A stretch of DNA of 64,000 nt from an uncultured Sphingobacteriaceae bacterium (GTDB lineage Bacteria > Bacteroidota > Bacteroidia > Sphingobacteriales > Sphingobacteriaceae), in assembly GCA_946887045.1 (NCBI GenBank), contig CAMPKC010000003.1, forward strand, positions 1-64,000, written 5' to 3'. The position numbers and the translations under genes were made by a program. The notes beneath the pieces were generated by a model. It had not been told where the DNA came from and did no database searches. It saw nothing but the letters and a program-made list of their open reading frames with translations. The first letter of the stretch is position 1; each line of letters starts with the position of its first letter. Of the stretch, positions 8,409 to 17,907 are shown one piece after another.

Positions 8409-9643
8409 TTATAGGCAAACATATCGGAGGTATCCTGGCCTACAACGAGCGGAAAGTGGATAAAGGCAAAGCTCAACTACTTACAGCAGTCAATTTCACA
8501 GCGGACTCTTCTAACTTGTCCCTAAAAAACAAGCTAAGCCACTTTGAAGCATTCTGTGAAAGGAACAGGCGGACGAAAACAAACGCCGTCCACATCTCAC
8601 TTAATTTTGACCGTAACGACAATCTCGAAAATGAATCACTGAAAGAACTTTCACAAAAGTATATGGCTGCAATCGGCTTTGATGATCAACCTTATCTGTT
8701 ATACCGACACTATGATGCGGCTCATCCACATGTTCATATTGTAACTACTAATATCCAAAGTAATGGCGAGCGTATAGACCTCCACAACATTGGGAGAAAT
8801 AAATCAGAACCTGCAAGGAAGCAACTTGAAAGAGAGTATGGCCTTGTGGTAGCAGAGAGTAAAAGCAAATCAGAAATTCCTGACATAAGCAAGATTGATT
8901 TAGATAAAGCCTTATATGGCAAGGATGAAACGAAGCAAGCTATCTCTAATACAGTCCGTTCAATAACTCGTAACTGGAAATTCACTTCTCTCGGCGAACT
9001 CAATGCCGTTCTTAACCAATATAACGTTACGGCCGATCCGGGAAAAAGAGATTCTAACTTATACCAGAAGAAGGGTCTGATTTATCGCTTGCTTGATTCG
9101 AAAGGAAACAAGATAGGCGCCCCAATCAAAGCAAGTAGCATCTATGGCAAACCGACTATGAAATTCCTTGAAAAGCGGTACCTCTTGAACGCAGAATTAC
9201 GAAAACCGTACAAACTGCAATTAAAGCAGACGATTGATATGGCACTTCAGCAAGGTCTAACGAAAGACGACTTTAGTAAGGCCTTATCAAGACAAGCTGT
9301 CCAGGTGGTGTTCAGAGAAAACAGCGAGGGCCTCATATACGGTATAACTTTTACCGATCATAATTCGAAATGTGTTTTTAATGGAAGTGATTTAGGTAAA
9401 TCGTATAGTGCTAAAGCAATTACGGAGACGTTCTCAAACGTTCCACACGACATTAACAAGAACCGAGGGAAATTCGAGACGAAGATTGATGAAGCGTTTA
9501 AGTCAGCATCCTACGACCATCTCACGGGAGAGCCATCGCAGAATCAATTCATTAGTGCTCTATTCAAGACTGAATATGAAGAGCCAATAAACAACCTCTT
9601 AGCAGGCAAACGAAGAAAAAAGAAAAGAAGAATCCACCTTTAA
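8393..9643 (+). CDS. Relaxase/mobilisation nuclease (MobA/VirD2 type)
   Basis: The 416-residue protein is a PF03432-type relaxase. Motif III is HPHVHIV with metal-binding H111, H113 and H115. An early tyrosine, Y17 in ILAYNERK, is the likely nucleophile that attacks oriT. HISLNF near residue 60 matches the conserved strand before it. After nicking, the protein stays bound to the 5' end and is passed to the coupling protein encoded 10 bp downstream. The tail from about 300 is basic and ends in KRRKKKRR, suited to DNA contact. The call is firm. Confidence 0.92.
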   Translation: MVAKIIIGKHIGGILAYNERKVDKGKAQLLTAVNFTADSSNLSLKNKLSHFEAFCERNRRTKTNAVHISLNFDRNDNLENESLKELSQKYMAAIGFDDQPYLLYRHYDAAHPHVHIVTTNIQSNGERIDLHNIGRNKSEPARKQLEREYGLVVAESKSKSEIPDISKIDLDKALYGKDETKQAISNTVRSITRNWKFTSLGELNAVLNQYNVTADPGKRDSNLYQKKGLIYRLLDSKGNKIGAPIKASSIYGKPTMKFLEKRYLLNAELRKPYKLQLKQTIDMALQQGLTKDDFSKALSRQAVQVVFRENSEGLIYGITFTDHNSKCVFNGSDLGKSYSAKAITETFSNVPHDINKNRGKFETKIDEAFKSASYDHLTGEPSQNQFISALFKTEYEEPINNLLAGKRRKKKRRIHL

Positions 9644-9653
9644 TTGAAAGAAC

Positions 9654-11654
9654 ATGAACACCGGGGAAAACGAACAAGGTCTTCGTAAGATTATGGATTT
9701 TACAAGACTACTAAGCATTGCCATTCTGATAATTCATTTTTATCTATTTTGCTACTCAGCTTTCCGTGAATTAGGATTAACTGCTAACGTCGTAGATAAG
9801 TTACTTTCTACCTTTTCAGGGATGTCGATTTTTAATACTGTTTTAAGGGCTAAACTGGCAGCAGTATTTTTATTAGCTATATCGCTGTTTGGTGCTAAAG
9901 GGAAGAAGAATGAGAAGATTGCCAATCGAACCATAGGAACTTATATAATCACGGGATTAGTATTATACTTCTTTAGCCAGATAGCTTTACATCTACCCAT
10001 TCCACTTTCCTACCGGCCTGAACTATACATGGGAATAACAACCGCAGGGTACTTGCTTATACTTACAGGCGGCACTTTACTTTCACGTATAATTAAGTTC
10101 AACCTCAACCAAGATGTTTTTAATAAGGAGAACGAGACGTTTCCCCAGGAAGAAAGATTATTAGAAAACGAGTTTTCAATCAATCTGCCTGCACAATACC
10201 GGTTTAAAGGAAGAACCAGAAAAAGTTGGATAAATATTATCAACCCATTCAGGGGGAATTTAATAATGGGTACTCCTGGCTCTGGCAAGTCTTACTTTGC
10301 AATAAGACATATCATTACACAGCATATCAGAAAAGGATTCAGCATGTTCATCTACGATTTCAAGTATGATGACCTAACCAAGATAGCTTACAATACACTC
10401 TTGAATAGTGCTGGTGCCAGGTGCCCAAAATTCTATGTCATTAACTTCGAAGATTTATCTCATACCCATCGTTGCAATCCTTTGGACCCTGCAAACCTGA
10501 AGGACATTGCAGATGCTACGGAAGCATCGAGGGCTATTATGCTAGGTCTTAATCGCGAGTGGATTAAAAAGCAAGGTGACTTCTTTGTCGAGTCGCCGAT
10601 CAATTTTCTAACAGCAGTTATCTGGTTCTTGAGAAAATACCAGCAGGGCAAGTACTGCACACTGCCTCATGTAATAGAGTTGATGCAGGTTGAATACAAA
10701 TATCTTTTTCCCCTATTGAACCGTGAGCCTGAAATTGAGGTATTGATAAACCCTTTCATTTCTGCCTGGAAAAATGAAGCCTATGATCAGCTGGAGGGCC
10801 AGGTGGCGAGTGCCAAAATCAGCATGGCAAGATTGTCATCGCCATCGCTCTATTATGTACTATCGGGCAACGATTTCAACCTTGATCTTAATAATCCACT
10901 AGAACCGAAGATCATTTGTGTCGGGAACAATCCACTAAAGCAGCAAGTTTATGGTGCAGTTCTGAGTTTATATATTTCCCGAATGATTAAACTAGTGAAT
11001 CAAAAGAATAAGCTGAAATGCAGTTTGATATTTGACGAATTCCCTACCATCTATTTTAATAACATAGACAGCCTGATTGCAACAGCCCGGTCCAATAAGG
11101 TTGCTACAACTTTAGCTGTTCAAGACTACAGTCAATTAAAGAAAGACTATGGAAGAGAACAAGCGGAGGTAATTCTGAACATCATCGGAAACATAATCTG
11201 TGGTCAGGTTACCGGTGATACCGCCAAACAACTGGCGGAAAGATTCGGTAAAATTTTGCAGCAGCGGCAAAGCATCTCCATAAATAGTTCTGATACGTCG
11301 CTTAGCAGGTCCACTCAATTAGACTATGCAATTCCATCTTCTAAAATCTCCACGCTTTCTTCAGGCGAATTTGTGGGCATGGTTGCCGATGATCCACACA
11401 CAAAAATTGACTTAAAAATATTTCACAATGAAATAATCAACGATCATAAATCCATTGCTAAAGAAGAGCATGGTTACAAAGAAATCCCTAAAATTCGAAC
11501 AATAGACACAGAAAGTATTCAAGCTAACTACCTGCAAATCAAACAAGATATTCAGGATATTCTATGGGACGAATTGGACTGTAGTGAAAGCGGTTCAAAC
11601 TCTGGAACTCAATCAGGGAGTAGCGCTAGCTTTTTAAAAGGAGTGCGACCCTAG
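9654..11654 (+). CDS. Type IV coupling protein (VirD4/TraG type, Bacteroidetes MobC with YWFCY region)
   Basis: The 666-residue inner-membrane ATPase links the relaxosome to the transfer channel. Four or so N-terminal membrane segments include YLFCY (30-34), as in the YWFCY domain of Bacteroidetes coupling proteins. Walker A is GTPGSGKS (206-213) and Walker B is LIFDEFPT near residue 460. The C-terminal end is Ser/Gly-rich and likely disordered. It follows the relaxase by 10 bp and closes the mob operon. Confusingly, this protein is called MobC in Bacteroides elements, so no symbol is given. Confidence 0.92.
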   Translation: MNTGENEQGLRKIMDFTRLLSIAILIIHFYLFCYSAFRELGLTANVVDKLLSTFSGMSIFNTVLRAKLAAVFLLAISLFGAKGKKNEKIANRTIGTYIITGLVLYFFSQIALHLPIPLSYRPELYMGITTAGYLLILTGGTLLSRIIKFNLNQDVFNKENETFPQEERLLENEFSINLPAQYRFKGRTRKSWINIINPFRGNLIMGTPGSGKSYFAIRHIITQHIRKGFSMFIYDFKYDDLTKIAYNTLLNSAGARCPKFYVINFEDLSHTHRCNPLDPANLKDIADATEASRAIMLGLNREWIKKQGDFFVESPINFLTAVIWFLRKYQQGKYCTLPHVIELMQVEYKYLFPLLNREPEIEVLINPFISAWKNEAYDQLEGQVASAKISMARLSSPSLYYVLSGNDFNLDLNNPLEPKIICVGNNPLKQQVYGAVLSLYISRMIKLVNQKNKLKCSLIFDEFPTIYFNNIDSLIATARSNKVATTLAVQDYSQLKKDYGREQAEVILNIIGNIICGQVTGDTAKQLAERFGKILQQRQSISINSSDTSLSRSTQLDYAIPSSKISTLSSGEFVGMVADDPHTKIDLKIFHNEIINDHKSIAKEEHGYKEIPKIRTIDTESIQANYLQIKQDIQDILWDELDCSESGSNSGTQSGSSASFLKGVRP

Positions 11655-11706
11655 CATTTATTAACTTTAAGTATCGTTTAGCTTTCTTCGACAGTTGACT
11701 TATCCT

Positions 11707-11745
11707 CTGCAACTTGCAGTTCGCTGGTATAATTTTTGCAGCGAA
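11707..11745. promoter_or_regulatory. Paired dyads before the GNAT-LuxR genes
   Basis: CTGCAA-c-TTGCAG (11707-11719) is followed directly by TTCGCTG (11720-11726) pairing with CAGCGAA (11739-11745). The second spacer contains TATAATTTTTG, close to the phylum's TAnnTTTG element. They lie 41 bp before the GNAT start and could be operators, perhaps for the LuxR-type regulator two genes down. No direct evidence of binding. Confidence 0.35.
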
Positions 11746-11785
11746 AATTTACGTCTCAATTAATATTAACTAAAGTATTAAACCT

Positions 11786-12361
11786 ATGATTAAGGCTACT
11801 TATGATGATAAAAGCGTGGTGCTTGATATCCTTACAAAGTCGTTTGATACCAATCAAAGCGTAAATTACATTGTAAAACAGGATGAAAACAGAGCTCAAA
11901 GAGTTCGCGCTCTGATGGATTACTCCTTTGAAGTTTGTTATCTGTTTGGTGATGTTTATCTATCAAATGATAAAAAGGCCTGCGCTTTGATTTTATATCC
12001 CGACAAAAAGAAGACAACAATAAAGTCCATATTATTGGATGTCAAGTTGATTCTTTCATGCGTTGGGATTGGCAACGTAAAAAAAGCTCTAACAAGAGAG
12101 TCGAAAATCAAAAAGCTTCAGCCAAACGAACCAATGTATTATATCTGGTTTATTGGAGTTGATCCTGCATATCAGAATTCAGGCATAGGTACAGAGCTCC
12201 TTAACGAAGTTATCCAGGATAGTGCTCATAAAAAAAGATCTATCTACCTTGAAACTTCAACTTTGAAGAACATACCGTGGTATAAGAAATTTGGATTTGA
12301 TGTCTACAATGAACTAGACCTTAGCTATAAGTTGTTCTTCCTGAAAAAGGATGCTGCATAA
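11786..12361 (+). CDS. GNAT family N-acetyltransferase
   Basis: The 191-residue protein has the GNAT acetyl-CoA loop: YYIWFIGVDPAYQNSGIGTELLNEV (about 115-140), with the Q-x-x-G-x-G/A pattern as QNSGIG. A typical end follows, YLETSTLKNIPWYKKFGFDVY. It probably acetylates a small molecule or protein amine; the substrate cannot be read from sequence. It starts 131 bp after the mob operon and ends 15 bp before the LuxR-type regulator, likely one transcript. Confidence 0.85.
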   Translation: MIKATYDDKSVVLDILTKSFDTNQSVNYIVKQDENRAQRVRALMDYSFEVCYLFGDVYLSNDKKACALILYPDKKKTTIKSILLDVKLILSCVGIGNVKKALTRESKIKKLQPNEPMYYIWFIGVDPAYQNSGIGTELLNEVIQDSAHKKRSIYLETSTLKNIPWYKKFGFDVYNELDLSYKLFFLKKDAA

Positions 12362-12376
12362 AACACGCCAGAGCCT

Positions 12377-13321
12377 ATGAAAGCGTTTGGGACAGAAATG
12401 CATGTCGTCACATTAGCATTCGTCTTCTTCGAAGTCGTAATGTTTTTTTACCAGCTATTCTATTACCTATCCCGACCTGAGGATAAAAATAGAATGTGGT
12501 ATCTTGTTCTATTATCTTTGCTAATCGTTTATAACATCACAGGTGGATTATTTCCTGATCCGAATATTGAAATACCTATTATCGCACAGAATATTATAGC
12601 TTATGGTAGCGGATTCTTTATGGCCTCTTATTTCCCGTACTATTTCTATAAGGGATTTGACTTGAAAACATTGAGATTCCATGCACTATACGGCGTTCCA
12701 CTCTTTTTGATTCTACCTTATCTAGGGTTCTTTGTAATTGCCTATTCCTTTAACGGCAACCTGGAATTTGCTGTTAAAAACGGTGTTATCATCCCGTTCT
12801 TTTATTCCATAGTGCTTCTATGGGCAATAACAAAGGCGGTAGTTATCAAGTATAAGGAAGATACATCCAATGACAAGATCGTAGAAATAATAGCGGTGTA
12901 CTGTGCCGTAATTCCGTGGGCCTCAATGACTCTATTGTCATATTTCCATGCTAGTCAATTTGTCGAAGTGATAGTTACAAATGGGGGCTTCATTGTAGTT
13001 ACGGGTTTATTCATTTCTAGATCAATTAAAAATGCTCGAATCGAATACCAGCGATTAGTAGAGCTAGATACTCAAACTCAGAAAAGCCCTGCTTTCGTAA
13101 TGAGCTGTAAGCTGTATCAACTCACTTGCAGAGAGATAGAAATTGTACATCTAATCCGCGAAGGCCATAAGTATAAAGCGATAGGTCAAGCTTTATTTAT
13201 CTCAGAAAGAACGGTGAGTAAGCATGTACAAAATGTCTTCGAAAAGGTGGGAGTTAAAAATAAAGTAGAGCTTCTTAATAAATTGGATCAAAGTAGTGAT
13301 CTCTCAGCAATATCTGCATAA
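12377..13321 (+). CDS. Membrane-bound LuxR-type transcriptional regulator
   Basis: The 314-residue protein has about seven hydrophobic helices (residues 8-215), then a linker and a C-terminal LuxR helix-turn-helix: LTCREIEIVHLIREGHKYKAIGQALFISERTVSKHVQNVFEKVGVKNK (about 247-295, given in outline). The architecture suggests a sensor embedded in the inner membrane that binds DNA directly, without a kinase partner. It sits between a GNAT gene and rteC, so control of element excision or transfer is a reasonable inference. Confidence 0.82.
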   Translation: MKAFGTEMHVVTLAFVFFEVVMFFYQLFYYLSRPEDKNRMWYLVLLSLLIVYNITGGLFPDPNIEIPIIAQNIIAYGSGFFMASYFPYYFYKGFDLKTLRFHALYGVPLFLILPYLGFFVIAYSFNGNLEFAVKNGVIIPFFYSIVLLWAITKAVVIKYKEDTSNDKIVEIIAVYCAVIPWASMTLLSYFHASQFVEVIVTNGGFIVVTGLFISRSIKNARIEYQRLVELDTQTQKSPAFVMSCKLYQLTCREIEIVHLIREGHKYKAIGQALFISERTVSKHVQNVFEKVGVKNKVELLNKLDQSSDLSAISA

Positions 13322-13435
13322 AAACAGGCCTTTTTAGCAAAAATACGCTTTTTTACGTATGTGATCTACTACAAAAGACGTATTTCTTTTCACTCTCAAA
13401 TCATAGAAATTTGTATTACATCTAACACTATTTCT

Positions 13436-14287
13436 ATGAAAGAATTTATAAACAAGCTGAATGCTGTATGGGATTTTGAGCTTCAGAAAATTCAAGCAAG
13501 TGAAGAACATATTGTAAGAATCTGTGAACGAGTTCTTGCCATAACTCGCAAAGCACTGGCAGATCTTAGAACCCATTTACTAACCGCAGAGTTTAAGGAT
13601 AAAGAGGAAGAAATATGGTTTTTCAAAGAGGCTAAACCTCAATTACTGAGCAAACTTATATATCATGAAAAACTATACAACTTAGAATTGAGAAGGCCTC
13701 TGGGAAGAGACAAGCTGGTGCGGAAGTATCTTGAAAATGAGATACTGCACCTGGAGCACAGCTACGAGAGTTATACAGAATTTTATCTCTATTACAGAAC
13801 AGGTCAAACTACCAACGATGAACATTACTTCCTAAGGACACACCAATCCAGCTTCAATGATTGTGAAGCGCATGGATTTGACTCTGATCCAAATCTTTCC
13901 ACCGGCTATGATTGCAAGGTAGCCCGTATCCTTGCGCAGGACATGCTAGTTATCTATTTGAACAGGGAGATTTACAAGTTGAAGGGGAAGGCTTCCGTAC
14001 ATAAGCATCATGATACCACCCACTCACTTGAATGGACAGGCTCAAAAACAAGTTTAGTCGAGCTTATTTATGGATTAGCTCAGGCCGGAGTTATAAATCA
14101 TGGCAAGAGCGATTATAAGGAGATTGCTCATTGCTTTGAAAAGGTGTTTAATACCTCATTGGGAAACATATATAAGACGTTCGAGAAAATCAGAATGCGG
14201 GAGACGGGTCCGACAACTTTCTTAGATACTGTTAAGGTAAAGCTTATAGATTATACTGATAAGTTTAACCAATTGAGGATTGACTAA
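13436..14287 (+). CDS. rteC: RteC-type regulator of element excision/transfer
   Basis: The protein matches RteC, which in CTnDOT controls excision gene expression after RteA/RteB signalling. Recognisable parts are an N-terminal coiled region, LYNLELRRPLGRD, YLENEILHLEHSYESYTEFYLYYRTG, and a C-terminal helical DNA-binding part with LVELIYGLAQAGVINHGKSDYKEIAHCFEKVF. ATG 13436 (283 residues) is preferred over the GTG at 13361. It converges on the HEPN gene with only 8 bp between. RteA/RteB homologues are not in the window, so the upstream signal may instead come from the adjacent LuxR-type protein. Confidence 0.82.
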   Translation: MKEFINKLNAVWDFELQKIQASEEHIVRICERVLAITRKALADLRTHLLTAEFKDKEEEIWFFKEAKPQLLSKLIYHEKLYNLELRRPLGRDKLVRKYLENEILHLEHSYESYTEFYLYYRTGQTTNDEHYFLRTHQSSFNDCEAHGFDSDPNLSTGYDCKVARILAQDMLVIYLNREIYKLKGKASVHKHHDTTHSLEWTGSKTSLVELIYGLAQAGVINHGKSDYKEIAHCFEKVFNTSLGNIYKTFEKIRMRETGPTTFLDTVKVKLIDYTDKFNQLRID

Positions 14288-14295
14288 CTAAGGAG

Positions 14296-15954
14296 TTAAA
14301 TCAGGCAAATAATGTCTTCCATAAATTTCGATAGTCGCCCGGTATCTTTAATCACCATATAATCTTCATCTGAAAGGTCAGTTCCTTCTTTTATTTTGTT
14401 GGTAATCTCGGTGAGTTGCTTAGAACTAGCAAATGGAAATGTATCTTTCATTTTTTGTTGATTATTAAAAAGTATCCAAGCAGGGAGGTTCATTACATGT
14501 CCGCTATATCCTGCATATTTTAGAATTACTATTCCAGTGAGATAATGCAATTTTAAAGCGATCTGCTCCAATTCCCATACTTCAGCATGGCCTACTGGAT
14601 TACGACCGTGCAAAAAATGGTTTCGGTGATTGAGAATATTTTCATCTTTTTTACTTAGAGCAAGTCCAAGTAACTTGAACGGAAATAGAAGCTTATTTTT
14701 ATTAGTGGGTTTGTTCAAGTCACTAAGCTTAGAATTAATAATTTGCATAGCTTCCGCAGAAAGATTTTCATGTTTTACAACCACCTTTTTTAGCTCATCG
14801 ATCAATCTGCGGGCAGTCTGCTTGTTAGATATGGGCTTAATAGATTCCTGATTTTCATCAGAAATAAGTTCCGTTACTGTTTCTAAAGCAACTGAACATA
14901 GTATCCCCTGTTGCAATGGATCGTTCGCAGAGCTTGAATTCACTAAAATTTCAAGGGCTCTTCGTAAAGCTAGATTTTGGTGAAGCATGTCGCAAAGCCG
15001 ACTGAAAACATGACTACTGAAACGCTCGTGTGCATCTTTGAACTTCTCCCGAAATGTTTCCGAAAATGACAGGTTCCTGTAAAATTCAAAAAGTTGAGTT
15101 GGGTTAATTAATTGCTGTTTACCACGTATTGAATTAATATCATCCAAGTCATATGCGACATCCGCGATCTTTTTGAAATTTTTATCTTTTGAGGTCAGAA
15201 TCAGCGATTCTCCACTATAGAATCTCGAACTTAAAAATGCGAAAGCTAACCTTATGTACGAAGAGAGGGTTTTAAATTCCTCAAAGTCCATTCTATTTAG
15301 CGAGTCAATAAAAACAGATTTAACATCTTCCACAGCATACAGATGAAATATTTTCTCCTGAATCGTTATGGTAACATACATGCCCTTAATAGAAGGAAAG
15401 CGAATCCCTATCAATGACGGCTGAGTATCCCACTGCTTGATGTCGAATTTTAGATGATCCTCAGGCTCTATAATTGAAGCCGGGTAAACAATATCGCCGT
15501 CGTCAACAGGTATACATAGCCTAAAATATGAGCTGTCATATGGCTTATTGTCAGAGCGTAGATTAGTTAAAATGCCGGTCAAAAGCCTTGGCAGTTTCGG
15601 AAAGTTGCAATCAAACTTATCAATCGCCGTTGAACTAGTCCTAAAAGAGCTCCCATTCCCATAAATTCGGAGTTCACCATCTAGCCCATAGCTATTCAGG
15701 TATTTGACCCCACCATTTTTTAGCTGTTCCCCAATACTTATCTTAAAATCAAAGCCGGTCTTATTCGGAGTATTTATCAATTCAATATCGGCCTCATATT
15801 CTTTCTCTGTGTGCAGGTCCATATCAACGTAGGCTAACATGAGCTTGAAAGACCCGCCTTTTAGAAATTCTTGAATTCTTTCAATAGAAGGCCGCAAATT
15901 CTTTTTAAATGCAGTTTTAAAGAAGTTGCTATAAACTGAAGAATTAGTACTCAT
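14296..15954 (-). CDS. Large HEPN-domain protein (ApeA-like), likely defence
   Basis: In this 552-residue protein, the C-terminal half (about 330-500) is helical and contains RNHFLHG (444-450), with R444 and H449 in the R-x4-H arrangement of HEPN ribonucleases. The N-terminal half is rich in strands (about 30-260) and resembles the substrate-sensing beta regions of ApeA-type proteins, but I cannot confirm that family. It follows a possible GIY-YIG gene by 65 bp on the same strand, between rteC and a broken CoiA-like gene. RNA cleavage on infection is inferred from the HEPN motif and context. Confidence 0.6.
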   Translation of the reverse strand: MSTNSSVYSNFFKTAFKKNLRPSIERIQEFLKGGSFKLMLAYVDMDLHTEKEYEADIELINTPNKTGFDFKISIGEQLKNGGVKYLNSYGLDGELRIYGNGSSFRTSSTAIDKFDCNFPKLPRLLTGILTNLRSDNKPYDSSYFRLCIPVDDGDIVYPASIIEPEDHLKFDIKQWDTQPSLIGIRFPSIKGMYVTITIQEKIFHLYAVEDVKSVFIDSLNRMDFEEFKTLSSYIRLAFAFLSSRFYSGESLILTSKDKNFKKIADVAYDLDDINSIRGKQQLINPTQLFEFYRNLSFSETFREKFKDAHERFSSHVFSRLCDMLHQNLALRRALEILVNSSSANDPLQQGILCSVALETVTELISDENQESIKPISNKQTARRLIDELKKVVVKHENLSAEAMQIINSKLSDLNKPTNKNKLLFPFKLLGLALSKKDENILNHRNHFLHGRNPVGHAEVWELEQIALKLHYLTGIVILKYAGYSGHVMNLPAWILFNNQQKMKDTFPFASSKQLTEITNKIKEGTDLSDEDYMVIKDTGRLSKFMEDIICLI

Positions 15955-16019
15955 TTCCTCTAAGATAAACTATCATTGGCAACCTATTATCAAATAGCGA
16001 TCAGTTCTTAGTTCAATTA

Positions 16020-17030
16020 CTAATTTCTTTCTGATGCTTTTAGTATCGTCAAAGGTTCACCATGTTTAACAAGTAACATGTCCGTATCAAAGAAATCACG
16101 ACTTCCCATGATTGACTTTTCATTGAAGATCAATGTTATTGGGTCAAGAAAAGAATAAGTATAAGCTTTTAGATCATTATGCTCGAATAAGTTCTGTTTC
16201 CCATTAGGGTAATGTTTGTATATAACCTTGTTGTGTTTCGGATTAAATGCATGAATCAATGCTTTCTCTGCATCATGGTATATCGCTTTTTCCGGGACCG
16301 TAGGTAAGTTGCCAGATTTCATTTGCTCAAATAACTCCTCCGTCAGGTCATCGTCTTCTAGCATTGCCAAATGAATATTATCACTAAATTCAAAAAACAA
16401 CAACACTATTTCATCCGTGGGTAACCCACCATATTGAAAAGGCATTTCTGTAGATAGTACATCTTGTAAATGCTCGTGCCCAGTTAGACGCTTGATTACA
16501 TGTTCTTCGGTCGCTTTGCCTATATAGTGAACATTATAATTCAAAAAGCCTTGTATGTCTCCTTTAATTTCTAGCTCAATTCTTTCATTCCAAAAATCAA
16601 ACAACAATTTTTCCGGAGAAAACCAATTGCCGTACCCATCTTCCTGAGTATAGATAAGCATATTGATAATGTGGTTAAATGGCGGGTCACTCTGTTTTGC
16701 CTGCTGAAATTCATAATCAACGCAGAAATGAAATAGGATTTTTTCGCTCTCTGTGTTTCCTAGGGCTTGCTGACGAAACGGAAATTCACATTGCAAGGTG
16801 TTTTCAGTTCCTTTTTGTTTAATCTGAAATTTCATTAATGGCCGTTTGCAATTAGAGTGATCCACATATAAATTTTGCAGGTATAAAACAGGACGTTGAA
16901 CGATCATATAAATATTGCTCTGCTCTAGTATGTCTAGCAATAATTTTTCCGATTTAAGATAGCTGAAATCAAAATTGCTTAATGGACATTGACTGAGCAT
17001 CAATTTGTTAAAAAGCCGAGTCTCTTTCAT
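16020..17030 (-). CDS. Hypothetical protein with weak GIY-YIG-like motif
   Basis: The 336-residue cytosolic protein has no family I recognise. Residues 164-190 read YNVHYIGKATEEHVIKRLTGHEHLQDV, which resembles a GIY-YIG nuclease core: a YIG triplet, then basic RL and H residues at suitable distances. The rest has beta-rich segments before it and a helical region after. It is the first gene of a minus-strand pair with the HEPN protein and diverges from the CoiA-like gene across 70 bp. The nuclease idea is tentative, since only one motif is visible. Confidence 0.45.
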   Translation of the reverse strand: MKETRLFNKLMLSQCPLSNFDFSYLKSEKLLLDILEQSNIYMIVQRPVLYLQNLYVDHSNCKRPLMKFQIKQKGTENTLQCEFPFRQQALGNTESEKILFHFCVDYEFQQAKQSDPPFNHIINMLIYTQEDGYGNWFSPEKLLFDFWNERIELEIKGDIQGFLNYNVHYIGKATEEHVIKRLTGHEHLQDVLSTEMPFQYGGLPTDEIVLLFFEFSDNIHLAMLEDDDLTEELFEQMKSGNLPTVPEKAIYHDAEKALIHAFNPKHNKVIYKHYPNGKQNLFEHNDLKAYTYSFLDPITLIFNEKSIMGSRDFFDTDMLLVKHGEPLTILKASERN

Positions 17031-17100
17031 TCGTTAAAGATAATTGCAGCAATCAAATTATACTATCAAAATTTCCGTGTTACTGTTATCTTTAACTACA

Positions 17101-17907
17101 GTGAAGAAGGAACGAGCTATAAAATTCGCAATTGACTTAAATTCTGGTGATCTGCTGGACGCGGATGTGAAATTTCGCTCTACAAAGGAAGCTCACTTGA
17201 TACGAGAGCAATATAGCCGTCGCGAGCTTGATTTGCGATGCTATGAATGTGAGCAACCGCTTAACGTTTCAAAAAGCATTTACGACCGCGTTTATTTCAA
17301 ACATACCCAGCACGCCAGTGACTGCATACTCAAAGATTGCAATTTCAGCATGGGTGATATGGAAATGATCCGTAAAGCTGTATATAGTCGAGAGAGTGAT
17401 CGACATAAGTATCTTAAAGGAACAATCGCAAACCTGTTAGAAAACACTCCTGGAGTAGATGTAAATTCTGTTACTGCTGACACGAAATTTCTGTTTTCTG
17501 AACAAAGCAAACGCCGCCCCGATGTTTATTGCAGATACCTGGATAAAGAATTGGTATTCGAGATTCAGCTATCACCTCTGCCTCAGCGGTATATACTTGA
17601 TAGATACGATTTCTATAGAAACAAAGGTATCTTCCTTATTTGGATCTTAGATAAATTTAGCGTACATGGTCAGTCAGCGACTGAGAAAGACATTAAATAC
17701 CTCAACACTTACAGAATTTTTTCAAACTCGACGAAGTCAACGCAAAGAAGGGCAAATTTAAAATGCTTTGTCAATATAAGAAACCCAGCATCTTCAAGAA
17801 CCGATCAATCATCAGTCCATGGACAGAAAGTTCTGTTTCACTTCAAGAAATTAGCTATTGAATGTCCTCTTACCAGATATATTTCTGGGATTTCGAGAAG
17901 AACTTAA
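17101..17907 (+). pseudogene. CoiA-like/DUF6035-type gene, N-terminal fragment
   Basis: The start is GTG 17101, giving KKERAIKFAIDLNSG, a typical opening for this family; no ATG exists early in the frame. A CYEC plus FKH cluster looks like a zinc-binding site, and RRPDVYC...LVFEIQLS is the CoiA-type nuclease core (D, then E-x-Q). Frame conservation changes at a T6 run (17717-17722): one extra T would continue as FFKLDEVNAKKGKFKMLCQYKKP and on through WTESSVSLQEISY. The present 3' end is therefore out-of-frame noise. A TGA at 17859 then interrupts the restored frame. Either a decayed gene or a sequencing indel plus a real stop. Confidence 0.65.
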
